A DNA stretch of 64,000 nt from Granulicella sp. L46 (lineage in GTDB: Bacteria; Acidobacteriota; Terriglobia; Terriglobales; Acidobacteriaceae): positions 386,599-450,598 of the forward strand of contig NZ_LMUT01000016.1 of NCBI RefSeq assembly GCF_009765785.1, in the 5' to 3' direction. Shown in pieces: positions 35,734 through 44,550 of this stretch. Numbering within the stretch: position 1 is the stretch's first letter; the number at the start of each line of letters is the position of its first letter. Under the pieces are notes generated by a model, which saw nothing but the letters and a program-made list of their open reading frames with translations, was not told where the DNA came from and ran no database searches. A program made the position numbers and the translations under genes.

Positions 35734-36813
35734 ATGCAATCGAAGCGGCTCGGAACTTTCTCGTTATTGTGCAGCCTTGCGCTGCTGGTTGGTTTTTCAG
35801 ATGCAGCGACAGCAAGCGCGCAGGCACCGACCTTTACGGTTGGGTGGTCGGTCTATGCGGGATGGAATCCTTACTTCTACATGCAGAAGTCGGGGATCTT
35901 GAAGAAGTGGGCGGATAAATACGGGATTGCGATCAAGGTCCAGCGGTTCGACTATGCAGCGTCGCTGGATTCGTTTGTGGCGAAGAATATTGATGCTTGC
36001 GCGATGACGAATATGGAGGCGCTGGATATGCCGGCGGCTGCGGGCGTGGATTCGACGGCCATCATCGTGGGCGACTATAGCAACGGTAACGATGCGGTGC
36101 TGGTGCGGGATAACCTGACGTTCCAAACACTGCCTAGCAAGCCGGTCATGCTGGTGCAGAAGACGGTTTCTGAGTATCTGCTGGAGCGCGGGATGGTGTT
36201 GAACGGACAGCAGGCACAGTTGGGCAAGCTGCACTTGATCAACACCTCGGACTCGGATATTGTGGCGGCATTTTTGAACAACAAGTCGAACGAGGCTGTG
36301 GTGACGTGGAAGCCGCTGGTGAGCCAGATCGTGGCGGATAAGAGCGTGCATTCGATCTTCGATTCGTCGAAGATTCCTGGCGAGATTATGGACCTGATGG
36401 TGGTTCGGAGCGAGGTTCTGAATACGCCGAACGGGCAGAAGTTTGCTAGGGCACTTACGGGCGCGTGGTACGAGACGATTCAGCAGGTAGCGGCGGGACA
36501 GGCGAATGCGCTGAAGTACTCGGCCGCGGCGTCGGGTGATTCGGTTGAGTCGTATAAGGAGCAGTTGAAGACGACGGCGCTGTTTGTTTCGCCGAAGTCG
36601 GCGGTTGATTTTACGGATGGGCCGGAGGTGCAGCAGAAGATGGACCTGGTTCGGCTGTTCTGCTTCAAGCATGGATTGCTGGGGCAGGGAATTCACTCCG
36701 TTGATGACGTTGCGATCGCTTATCCGAATGGTACGGTGCAGGGAAATAAGGCGCGTGTGCGGTTGCGTTTCAACTCCGCTTATATGCAGGCGGCAGAACA
36801 AGGAAAGCTGTAG
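35734..36813 (+). CDS. ABC transporter substrate-binding protein (urea-carboxylase-associated)
   Basis: A 359-residue periplasmic binding protein with a signal peptide (ending about ATASAQ) and a NitT/TauT-like two-lobed fold. VGWSVYAGWNPYFYMQKSGILKKW, CAMTNMEALDMPAAAGVDSTAIIVGDYSNGNDAVL-type segments (from about residue 90) match the periplasmic binding proteins encoded next to urea carboxylases, predicted to bring in urea or guanidine. ATG 35734 is preferred (AGGTG just upstream) over the in-frame GTG 35728. It precedes the permease by 6 bp. The 200 bp before it hold no recognisable riboswitch. Confidence 0.88.
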   Translation: MQSKRLGTFSLLCSLALLVGFSDAATASAQAPTFTVGWSVYAGWNPYFYMQKSGILKKWADKYGIAIKVQRFDYAASLDSFVAKNIDACAMTNMEALDMPAAAGVDSTAIIVGDYSNGNDAVLVRDNLTFQTLPSKPVMLVQKTVSEYLLERGMVLNGQQAQLGKLHLINTSDSDIVAAFLNNKSNEAVVTWKPLVSQIVADKSVHSIFDSSKIPGEIMDLMVVRSEVLNTPNGQKFARALTGAWYETIQQVAAGQANALKYSAAASGDSVESYKEQLKTTALFVSPKSAVDFTDGPEVQQKMDLVRLFCFKHGLLGQGIHSVDDVAIAYPNGTVQGNKARVRLRFNSAYMQAAEQGKL

Positions 36814-36819
36814 CACTCT

Positions 36820-37680
36820 ATGACGAATCTTTCGCCATTCGACATCCAGGCCCGACCCAACCGGCTGTTGGCGCAGGCGCTTTCCTGCGTATTGTTCGTG
36901 GTGTGCATTGGGCTGTACATGCATACGTCGGTTGAGCGGCACAAAGAGAATGCGGAGGATCGGGTGGTGCCGAGCGGGCACCAGTTGGTTGCGGGGATCC
37001 GGTCGGCGGTGCTGGAGCCGGCGGAGGAGGACGACTATATTCCGGCCGAGAGTGCGTCGACGTGGGAGCGGCTGCGGCACTCGATGATCTGGAAGGACAC
37101 GGCTTCGAGCGGGGGGCGTTTCTTCATCAGCCTGGCGCTGCTGATTCCCTTTGTGGTGCTGGCGGTGCACATCGGATTGTTTCCGTGGTTTGGTGCGGGA
37201 TTTCTGCGATTTTTTCTTTTCTTCGACAAGATTGTTGCGCTGTCGCTGCTGCCGATTTTGTTTATTGCGTTTGGGATCGATCAGTGGTCGAAGATTGCGC
37301 TGATTGTGATTGGCGTGGCGCCGACGATGATTCTGGATGTGACGCAGATGGTGAAGGCGGTGCCGCAGGAACAGATCGTGAAGGCGTTTACGCTGGATGC
37401 GAATAACTTCGATGTGGCGTACCGCGTGGTGTTTCGGCAGGTATTGCCGCAGGTGATCAATAGTCTGCGGCTGAATCTGAAACCGATGATGCTGTTTTTG
37501 TTTGCAGGCGAGATGATTGCCGCGTCGGATGGGCTGGCTTATCGGATCGCGATTATGCGGCGGCACATGGGGATGGATGTGATTTTGCCGTACGTGCTTT
37601 GGGTTGCGCTGCTGCTGTTTCTGATTGATTTTTCGCTGCGCGTCATCAACAGGAGGCTGCATCCATGGTTTCAGGCATGA
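36820..37680 (+). CDS. ABC transporter permease (urea-carboxylase-associated)
   Basis: A 286-residue inner-membrane permease with one N-terminal helix (residues 17-32), a periplasmic stretch of about 70 residues, then five helices and the cytoplasmic coupling motif region (EQIVKAFTLDANNFDVAYRVVFRQVLPQVINSLRLNL; the E-A-A-x3-G-like loop is degenerate as KAFTLDANNF). It belongs to the binding-protein-dependent permease fold of NitT/TauT type. It overlaps the ATPase start by 16 bp. One permease gene implies a homodimeric channel. Confidence 0.88.
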   Translation: MTNLSPFDIQARPNRLLAQALSCVLFVVCIGLYMHTSVERHKENAEDRVVPSGHQLVAGIRSAVLEPAEEDDYIPAESASTWERLRHSMIWKDTASSGGRFFISLALLIPFVVLAVHIGLFPWFGAGFLRFFLFFDKIVALSLLPILFIAFGIDQWSKIALIVIGVAPTMILDVTQMVKAVPQEQIVKAFTLDANNFDVAYRVVFRQVLPQVINSLRLNLKPMMLFLFAGEMIAASDGLAYRIAIMRRHMGMDVILPYVLWVALLLFLIDFSLRVINRRLHPWFQA

Positions 37681-38675
37681 GTACGCCCGAGATGACGGCT
37701 GGCCTGCACCTGATCGGTGAGCAGGCGACGCGGGCCGCGGCAAAGGCAAAGGTGCAAGCGGCGAAGTCGATTTCGATTGAGGATGTTTCGGTTTCCTATG
37801 CGCTTGAGCGTTCGGCGCGGCGGTGCGTGCTGGAGAATATTTCGCTCGAGATTGAAGAGGGAGAGTTTGTCGTTTTGCTGGGAGAGACGGGCTGCGGCAA
37901 GAGCACGCTGCTGCGAATGCTGCTGGGGCAGGAGCGGCCGACGGCGGGGCAGATTTCGGTGGCAGGATCGCGGGTGGAGCGGGTGGATGCGCGGTCGGGA
38001 TATGTTCCGCAGCGCTACTCGCTGTTTCCGGATCGGTCGGTGCTCGACAACTTGATGATGGGGCCGCTGACCTCGAAGTTCCATATTCTTGGAAGGCTGC
38101 GGCCGAGCTATTGGGAGGCGCGGCGCGCGGTAAAGGCAGAGGCGTTCCGGCAGATTACGCACATGGGACTGCAGGCTTCGGATGCCGGGAAGTATCCTTA
38201 TCAGCTTTCGGGCGGCATGCAGCAGCGGGTCGCGATTGCGCAGGCGCTGATGATGAAGAATCGGGTCCTGCTGATGGATGAGGCGTTCAGTGCGCTGGAT
38301 CCGTCGACACGGTCCAGTTTGCAGCGGCTGTTGCGTTCGGTGTGGAGCGAGACGCGGCCGACGGTGGTGTTCGTTACGCATAACACGGCGGAGGCGCTGT
38401 TCCTAGGTACGCGCTTGATTGTGCTGGCGCGTGAAAGTAAAGACGACGCTTGCGGCTCGCGCGTGACGTTGGATATGAAGCTGGCTGAAGGCGGTATGAC
38501 GTTGCGCACGCATGGGCAGGAGTTTCTGGACCTTGTGGAGCATGTCGAAGCCGTTTCATGTGGACAGAGGCTGACGGCTCCTGGCGAGCGGCGGACGGCA
38601 TCAGATGCTTGGGGTGAAGAGTTGGGCCGAGTGGAGCCGGTACGTGTGTCTCCCGAAGATGGGGTGAGACAGTGA
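37665..38675 (+). CDS. ABC transporter ATP-binding protein (urea-carboxylase-associated)
   Basis: A 336-residue ATPase with Walker A LLGETGCGKSTLL, Q-loop VPQRYSLFPD, signature QLSGGMQQRVAIAQAL, Walker B VLLMDEAFSALD and H-loop FVTHNTAEA. A C-terminal extension of about 90 residues (after residue 250) is longer than usual for this family and may be regulatory. The start is ATG 37677 or the upstream in-frame start at 37665, both overlapping the permease. The stop overlaps the start of the multihaem PSCyt gene (GTGA), so the importer and that protein are translated together. Confidence 0.9.
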   Translation: MVSGMSTPEMTAGLHLIGEQATRAAAKAKVQAAKSISIEDVSVSYALERSARRCVLENISLEIEEGEFVVLLGETGCGKSTLLRMLLGQERPTAGQISVAGSRVERVDARSGYVPQRYSLFPDRSVLDNLMMGPLTSKFHILGRLRPSYWEARRAVKAEAFRQITHMGLQASDAGKYPYQLSGGMQQRVAIAQALMMKNRVLLMDEAFSALDPSTRSSLQRLLRSVWSETRPTVVFVTHNTAEALFLGTRLIVLARESKDDACGSRVTLDMKLAEGGMTLRTHGQEFLDLVEHVEAVSCGQRLTAPGERRTASDAWGEELGRVEPVRVSPEDGVRQ

Positions 38676-41600
38676 CGAGGATCTGGAGATCTCACAAGGC
38701 GTTTGCGTTCGTGATGGGTGCATGTACGATTGCGACGATTGGGTATGCGGCGTCGACTGTGACGACTGTGCATGGACAGGAAAAGGCGGCTGCGCCTGCG
38801 CCTGCAGTTGCGCGCGCGCAGACTGCGGCGCCGACGGAATCGAACGAGGATAATACGCAGTTCTTTACGCAGAGGGTGCGTCCGGTGTTGGCGCAGAACT
38901 GCTACAAGTGCCACACGGACGAGGCGAAGGGTGGACTGCGGCTGGACTCGCATGAGGCAGTGTTGAAGGGCGGCGATTCAGGACCGGCCATCGTGCCGGG
39001 GGTGCCGGACAAGAGCCTGATGATCGATGCGGTGAGGCAGACGGGCGATTTGAAGATGCCTCCCAAGGGCGTGAAGCTGAGCGATAGCGATATTGCGAAC
39101 CTGACGGAGTGGGTGAAGCGTGGCGGAACGTGGGATAGCGCGGAGGCGACCGTGCCGGGGGTGGCGCTGACCGCGGCCGAGGCGAAGGGTGCGCCGGGCG
39201 CGGATTATTTTGAGAACAAGGTACGGCCAATCCTGGTGAACTCCTGCGGGAGTTGTCACGAGGAACGGACATCGGGCGGGTTGAGTATTACGTCGCGGGC
39301 TGCGTTGCTGAAGGGCGGGGACAGTGGACCGGCGATTGCGCCGGGCGATCCGGAGAAGAGCCTGCTGCTGGTTGCGGTGCATCAGACGGGCGCACTGAAG
39401 ATGCCCAAGGGCGGCAAGCTGAGTTCGGAGGATGTTGCGGTGCTGACCGAGTGGATTCGGATGGGCGCACCGTGGCCGCAGACGAAGGCACCGATGGTGT
39501 TGGCGGGCAAGCAGATCACGGAGCAGATGCGGCAGTTCTGGTCGTTCATGCCGCTGGTGGAGCCGCCGGTTCCGCCGATTAAGGATCCGGCGCTGAAGGG
39601 TTGGGCGAAGATGGACATCGACCATTTTGTGCTGGCGGAGTTGGAAGAGAAGGGCATGAAGCCGGCCCCGATGGCGGATAAGCGCACGCTGATTCGGCGG
39701 GCGACTCTGGATTTGACTGGGCTGCCGCCGACTCCGGAAGAGATTGAGGCGTTTGAGAAGGACAACACGCCGATTGCGTTTGCGAAGGTGGTGGACCGGC
39801 TGCTGGCGTCGAAGCAATATGGCGAGCGTTGGGGACGGCATTGGCTGGATGTGGCGCGGTATGGCGACGATGATATTCGGGGACTGGATCCGCGCGGACG
39901 CGGCTATATGCCGATGGATGGCGCGTGGGTGTATCGGGACTGGGTGATCAAGGAGATCAATGATGATCTTCCCTACGACCAGTTTGTGAAGCGGCAGCTG
40001 GCGGGGGATCTGATGTCAGTGCATCCGACGGCAGAGGATTTGAAGGGCACTGGCTTTTTGGGAGGAGCTCCTTGGATCTGGGATCAGGCGGAGCCTATAC
40101 AAGGGCGCGCGGATGAGCGTAACGAGCGCATCGATGCGGTGACGCGTGGATTCCTGGGACTGACGGTTGCGTGTGCGCGCTGCCATGATCACAAGTACGA
40201 TCCGATTCTGGCGAAGGACTACTATGCGCTCGGCGGCGTGTTTGCGAGTTCCAACTATAAGGAATACGCGTTCATGCCGGACTCTGAGGTTGAGTACTGG
40301 CGCCAGCAGTTTAAGGACGCCAACGAGAAGGACAAGGCAGCGCAGGATTACAGCCGGGACGAGGCGCAGATGTTGGCCAAGGCGTATGCCGCGCAGACCT
40401 CGAAGTACATGGTTGCGGCGTGGCAGGTGGCCGGCAAGCTGAAGATGAAGGTACAGGATGCGGCTGACGCAGCACAGCTCGATCCCGAGATGCTGGATCG
40501 GTGGGTGGCGTTTCTGGCTAAGAAGCCACTGTTCTATCCATACCTGAAGGAATGGCAGTTGATGATCGCCGAGGGAGGCACGGAAGACCAGGCGAAGTAT
40601 CTTGCCGATTCGTTCCAGAGGCGAGTGTCGGATCTTGTGATTGAAGAGAAGGCCATCGAGGACGAGAACGACAAGATCAAGGCGAAGGCCGGGGTTCCGA
40701 CTGAGCGCGAGAAGGATGTGAAGCCGAACGAGTTCGACACGTATGACCAGTTCTGTCCGGGTTGCACGCTGGAACTGAAGGTGATGAGCACGGAGAAGGC
40801 GAATCTGTACGAGGATCTTTTCCTGCGGCAACTAGGAACGGGAATTTTCGACGAGCGCGGGTTACCTGGGTTGTTTGTGTTCCGCGGATGGGATCTGGAG
40901 CGGCGGCTGGGACCGGCTGAGCAAGCTTACATGGCCGAGTTGCAGAAGGACGGAAGCCACTATAAAAAGCTTGGGCAGATTTATCCATTCGTTCATGGCA
41001 TGTCCGATAAGCCGCAGGCGGTGAACATTGCGCTGGACCTGCGGGGAAATCCGCATGCGCATGGCGATCCGGTGCAGCGCGGATTCCTCACGGTGCTGAG
41101 CCCTCCGGGCGGAAAACCTTACACGCAGGGAAGCGGGCGGTTGCAGCTTGCTGAGGACATTATTGCGAGTCCGATTGCAACGCGCGTGTTTGTGAATCGC
41201 GTGTGGAAGTGGCACTTCGGGACGGGCATCGTGAACTCAGCGGATAATTTCGGTAAGGTTGGTGATCCGCCCTCGGATCCGGCGTTGCTGGAGTATTTGT
41301 CGGTGCAGTTCCGGAAGGATGGCATGTCGATGAAGAAGCTGCAGCGGATGATCATGCTTTCGGCGGTGTATCAGCAGAGCAGCAAGGAGACGCCGGACGA
41401 GCACATCAAGGATCCGCTGAACCGGTATTACTCGCATTTCTCGGTGCAGCGGTTGGACGCGGAACAGTTGCGTGATTCGATGCTGTTTGTCGCGGGCGAC
41501 TTGGATACCAAGGAGCCTGGAGGACCGGCGACACCGCTGGGAATCGATAACGACAAGCGGACTGTGTATGCCAAGGTGAGCCGTTTCCGGATCGATCCTT

Positions 41601-41950
41601 TTCTGCAGGCGTTCGACTTCCCGAATCCGACGTTTACCGCGGAGCAGCGCTTCTCGACGAACGTACCGGTGCAGCGGCTTTATTTCATGAACGATCCGTT
41701 TGTGTACAAGCAGGCGGAGGTGCTTTCGAAGCGTGTTTACACGGCAGGCGACGATACGGCGCGCATTACCGAGGCGTATCGGCTGCTGTATGGGCGAGCG
41801 CCGACTCCATCGGAGTTGCAAGCAGGGCTCGACTTCCTGAAGACCACTCCAGAGAAACCTGGGTACATGGTCAACCAGGAACCGATCAGCGCGTGGAAGG
41901 AATATTGCCGCGTGCTGTTCAGCTCGAACGATTTTGAATTTTTGAATTGA
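38672..41950 (+). CDS. Multihaem PSCyt1-DUF1549-DUF1553 protein
   Basis: A 1,092-residue exported protein. Signal segment about residues 9-36; two tandem PSCyt1 (planctomycete-type cytochrome) domains with haem sites C77-Y-K-C-H and C192-G-S-C-H, each followed by G-G-L-R/S-I/L and K-G-G-D-S-G-P-A-I-x-P-G. Then a DUF1549 (PSCyt2) domain from about residue 310 (LIRRATLDLTGLPPTPEEIEAF) with a third site C501-A-R-C-H-D-H-K-Y-D-P, and a DUF1553 (PSD1) domain to the end (VFVNRVWKWHFGTGIV). Such proteins usually pair with DUF1501 proteins, as here, but their reaction is unknown. GTG 38672 overlaps the ATPase stop, placing it in the importer operon. Confidence 0.9.
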   Translation: MTRIWRSHKAFAFVMGACTIATIGYAASTVTTVHGQEKAAAPAPAVARAQTAAPTESNEDNTQFFTQRVRPVLAQNCYKCHTDEAKGGLRLDSHEAVLKGGDSGPAIVPGVPDKSLMIDAVRQTGDLKMPPKGVKLSDSDIANLTEWVKRGGTWDSAEATVPGVALTAAEAKGAPGADYFENKVRPILVNSCGSCHEERTSGGLSITSRAALLKGGDSGPAIAPGDPEKSLLLVAVHQTGALKMPKGGKLSSEDVAVLTEWIRMGAPWPQTKAPMVLAGKQITEQMRQFWSFMPLVEPPVPPIKDPALKGWAKMDIDHFVLAELEEKGMKPAPMADKRTLIRRATLDLTGLPPTPEEIEAFEKDNTPIAFAKVVDRLLASKQYGERWGRHWLDVARYGDDDIRGLDPRGRGYMPMDGAWVYRDWVIKEINDDLPYDQFVKRQLAGDLMSVHPTAEDLKGTGFLGGAPWIWDQAEPIQGRADERNERIDAVTRGFLGLTVACARCHDHKYDPILAKDYYALGGVFASSNYKEYAFMPDSEVEYWRQQFKDANEKDKAAQDYSRDEAQMLAKAYAAQTSKYMVAAWQVAGKLKMKVQDAADAAQLDPEMLDRWVAFLAKKPLFYPYLKEWQLMIAEGGTEDQAKYLADSFQRRVSDLVIEEKAIEDENDKIKAKAGVPTEREKDVKPNEFDTYDQFCPGCTLELKVMSTEKANLYEDLFLRQLGTGIFDERGLPGLFVFRGWDLERRLGPAEQAYMAELQKDGSHYKKLGQIYPFVHGMSDKPQAVNIALDLRGNPHAHGDPVQRGFLTVLSPPGGKPYTQGSGRLQLAEDIIASPIATRVFVNRVWKWHFGTGIVNSADNFGKVGDPPSDPALLEYLSVQFRKDGMSMKKLQRMIMLSAVYQQSSKETPDEHIKDPLNRYYSHFSVQRLDAEQLRDSMLFVAGDLDTKEPGGPATPLGIDNDKRTVYAKVSRFRIDPFLQAFDFPNPTFTAEQRFSTNVPVQRLYFMNDPFVYKQAEVLSKRVYTAGDDTARITEAYRLLYGRAPTPSELQAGLDFLKTTPEKPGYMVNQEPISAWKEYCRVLFSSNDFEFLN

Positions 41951-42032
41951 GCGTTAATCGATACACTGGATCCAGTAAGACGGGTCCACGGCCATCCAGG
42001 AACGTACAAAGTAGTACGCGGGAGATCAGATC

Positions 42033-43520
42033 ATGTCTTGTGAGAAACCGAAACCAGTTACACGCCGCGACGCCCTTCGCAAAATTGGCGGCGGATTTGC
42101 GATGATGAGCTTCGCCAGCATGATCGGCGAATCGTTGGCAAAGGCCGAAGTTCTGGATAAAGAGAATCCGGGATCGGTGGCGGCGGATGCGTCCACCGTG
42201 AAGCCGTGGATGCTGCACGATCCGAACTTCAAACCGAAAGCGAAGCACGTCATCTTCCTGTTTATGAATGGCGGCTTGTCGCACGTGGATAGCTTCGACA
42301 ATAAGCCGATGCTCGCGAAGTATCACGGGCAGCCGATGCCGGGCGGAGACCTGGGCCACGAGCGCAAGACGGGCACGCTGATGAAGTCGCCGTTCGAGTT
42401 CTCGCGCTATGGCAAGAACGGACTCGAGGTGTCGGAGCTGTTTCCGAACGTGGGCGCGTGCGCGGACGACATCTGTGTGGTGCGGTCGGTGTATACCGAG
42501 ATTCCGAATCACGAGCCGGCGCTGATCATGATGAATACGGGCGCGAACATTATTGGGCGACCCTCGATGGGTGCATGGTTGACCTATGGTCTGGGCACAG
42601 AGAACAAGAATCTGCCGGGATTTGTGGTGCTTTGTCCACAGGTTCCGTCAACGGTAGGACCGCCGCTTTGGAGCGCGGGCTTTCTTCCGGCGGTGAACCA
42701 GGCAACGTATGTTACGAGCGATACCAGGGATAAGAATTTCGATCCGTACAAACTGATTCCCGACATTCACAACGACAAGTACGACATTACGCAGCAGCGC
42801 AAAGAGATTGACCTGGTGAAGAAGCTGGACGCGATAAGCGAGCAGCAGACCTATGGGATGAGCGCCGATGCCGATGCTGATCCGCAGCTTGAGGCGACGA
42901 TCGGCTCGATGGAAACAGCGTACCGGATGCAGACGGAGGCTCCCGATGTATTCGACGTGCGTAAGGAATCCGAAGCCACGATCAAGATGTACGGAGAGGG
43001 CTCTACGGCGCGTGGATGCTTGACGGCGGCGCGGTTGATTGAGCGCGGGGTGCGGGTGGTGCAGGTGTATTACTCGATGGGCGATCCGTGGGACGCGCAC
43101 CAGGATATCCAGTCGCACCGTAAAAACGCGAAGGATTCGGATCAGCCGTTTGCGGCGCTGATCAAAGACCTGAAGGGACGCGGACTGCTGGACGAAACGA
43201 TCATCGTGTGCGGTTCGGAGTTCGGACGCACGCCGGTCGTCGAGCTGGGCGGAGCAGGGACACATGCGGGGCGCGACCACAATCCGCATGGGTTTACGAT
43301 GTGGCTGGCGGGCGGCGGTATCAAGGGCGGCATGACGTACGGTGCGACCGACGACTTCGGGTGGAAGGTGGTGGATAAGCCGGTGCATGTGCACGACATT
43401 CACGCTACGATTCTGTACCTGATGGGCATCGACCACACCAAGCTGACGTTCCGGTCCAGCGGGCGTGACTTCCGGTTGACCGATGTTTCGGGAAACGTGA
43501 TTCACGACATCATTGCTTAG
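42033..43520 (+). CDS. DUF1501 (sulfatase-like) exported protein
   Basis: A 495-residue protein with a twin-arginine-type N-terminus (TRRDALRKIGGGFAMMSFASM). The body is alkaline-phosphatase/sulfatase-like: HVIFLFMNGGLSHVDSFDNKP near residue 70, a conserved D-x-K-P, IIVCGSEFGRTPVVE, GRDHNPHGFTMWLAGGGIKGG and HVHDIHATILYLMGIDH near the C-terminus, which supply the metal-ligand pattern of the DUF1501 family. Function is unestablished; it always travels with PSCyt/DUF1553 proteins. It starts 82 bp after that gene. A 15-bp hairpin follows it. Confidence 0.9.
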   Translation: MSCEKPKPVTRRDALRKIGGGFAMMSFASMIGESLAKAEVLDKENPGSVAADASTVKPWMLHDPNFKPKAKHVIFLFMNGGLSHVDSFDNKPMLAKYHGQPMPGGDLGHERKTGTLMKSPFEFSRYGKNGLEVSELFPNVGACADDICVVRSVYTEIPNHEPALIMMNTGANIIGRPSMGAWLTYGLGTENKNLPGFVVLCPQVPSTVGPPLWSAGFLPAVNQATYVTSDTRDKNFDPYKLIPDIHNDKYDITQQRKEIDLVKKLDAISEQQTYGMSADADADPQLEATIGSMETAYRMQTEAPDVFDVRKESEATIKMYGEGSTARGCLTAARLIERGVRVVQVYYSMGDPWDAHQDIQSHRKNAKDSDQPFAALIKDLKGRGLLDETIIVCGSEFGRTPVVELGGAGTHAGRDHNPHGFTMWLAGGGIKGGMTYGATDDFGWKVVDKPVHVHDIHATILYLMGIDHTKLTFRSSGRDFRLTDVSGNVIHDIIA

Positions 43521-43532
43521 GGATTTAGCACT

Positions 43533-43574
43533 GGCCCCGTCCTTGCCTGTTAGCTAAAGGGTAAGGGTGGGGCT
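43533..43574 (+). terminator. Strong hairpin between DUF1501 and cytochrome genes
   Basis: A 15-bp stem (43533-43547 with 43560-43574, four G-T wobbles on RNA) and a 12-nt loop, followed by TTAACTTTG. It begins 13 bp after the DUF1501 stop. The weak T-tract suggests partial termination, lowering expression of the cytochrome relative to the upstream genes. Confidence 0.55.
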
Positions 43575-43605
43575 TTAACTTTGCAGGCCTCAGGATTTTC
43601 GATTT

Positions 43606-44094
43606 ATGTCGCTCAGGAAGACAATCTCAGTCGCTGTTTTGGTTTGTATGCCCGTACTGGCGGGCTGCCGTGCGACTCCGCCTTCCAAGGCGGAAACCTC
43701 CGTCGCGAATTGGACGAAACATCACATCACCGTGCGCGGAAAGAAGGATGTGAATCCGTATAAGGCGACGGAAGACAATATCGCTGAAGGCAAGGATTCG
43801 TTCACCTCATACTGCGTGGTGTGTCACGGGTTGGACGGACAGAATACCGGGGTTCCGTTTGCTGAGACGATCTCACCACGGGTGCCGTCGCTGGCGTCGC
43901 AACAGGTGCAGCAATATGCCGACGGGCAGCTGAAATGGATCATCCAGAACGGGATCTGGCCATCTGGAATGCCACCGTCGAAAGGCGAGTTTTCCGATCG
44001 GGAGATGTGGGAGATGGTGCTGTATATCCGGCATCTGCCGCCGGCGGGGAGTCTTGGCAGTCCCGCAGTTTATAGTGGCGGGACCGGCAAGTAA
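43606..44094 (+). CDS. Lipoprotein cytochrome c (paralogue of 18,703-19,173)
   Basis: A 162-residue protein with a lipoprotein signal (VCMPVLAG, anchored C21), haem site C70-V-V-C73-H74 and likely axial M122 (WPSGMPPSKG). It shares YC-V-x-CHG-x-DGQNTGVPFA, the DGQLKWI core and LPPAGS with the cytochrome in the polysaccharide island, so the two are recent paralogues or descend from one lineage-specific carrier. Last gene of the rightward operon, after a hairpin; the convergent cytochrome gene ends 7 bp further on. Confidence 0.85.
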   Translation: MSLRKTISVAVLVCMPVLAGCRATPPSKAETSVANWTKHHITVRGKKDVNPYKATEDNIAEGKDSFTSYCVVCHGLDGQNTGVPFAETISPRVPSLASQQVQQYADGQLKWIIQNGIWPSGMPPSKGEFSDREMWEMVLYIRHLPPAGSLGSPAVYSGGTGK

Positions 44095-44101
44095 GGCGCG
44101 A

Positions 44102-44509
44102 CTACTGGGGCATGACGGCTCCGGCTTTAACCCACTGGGTGACGATGGCGATGTCGGTGTCCGAGATCTGAGGCTTGTTGGGCGGCATGGGGCCGGGGTC
44201 ATCCACAGGTCCCTCGTGACGGATTAGCTTGATGAGAAGCGAATTGGCCGGGTCGCCGGGAACGACGACGGGGCCGTCGTGGCCGCCCTTGAGCAGGCCC
44301 GAGCGGGTGTCGATGTTGAGGCCGCCGCGGTGATTGGTGCCACCGTGGCAGCGAGCGCAGTTGGCGTCAAAGATGGGTTTAACTTTAGTGATGTAAAACT
44401 CGGGCTTGGAGGCATTCTCATGGGCTGCCACGGTGGTTGTGTTGATTAGTGCAAAGCTGACAAGGGCGGCAGCGCCGAGTCCTGGAATTATGGCGAAACG
44501 TAAGTTCAT
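44102..44509 (-). CDS. Secreted PSCyt1-type cytochrome c
   Basis: A 135-residue protein: signal peptide (about residues 1-29) and one planctomycete-type cytochrome domain with C51-A-R-C-H, followed by G-G-L-N-I-D-T-R and K-G-G-x-x-G-P-V-V-V-P-G-D-P, the same signature as both N-terminal domains of the 1,092-residue protein. It ends in a helix TDIAIVTQWVKAG. It lies 41 bp downstream of the metallo-beta-lactamase-fold gene. A free-standing copy of the domain suggests an exchangeable electron or structural partner of the large PSCyt protein (inference). Confidence 0.8.
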   Translation of the reverse strand: MNLRFAIIPGLGAAALVSFALINTTTVAAHENASKPEFYITKVKPIFDANCARCHGGTNHRGGLNIDTRSGLLKGGHDGPVVVPGDPANSLLIKLIRHEGPVDDPGPMPPNKPQISDTDIAIVTQWVKAGAVMPQ

Positions 44510-44550
44510 TTAAACCCCGGGTGATTGTTTTTGCGTTCGATTTAGTGTTG

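Noticed and set aside
35797..37749. 650-codon open frame on the minus strand opposite the ABC transporter genes
   Set aside because: Its translation is Arg/His/Asn/Gln-rich without domains; it is a shadow of the high-GC transporter genes on the other strand.
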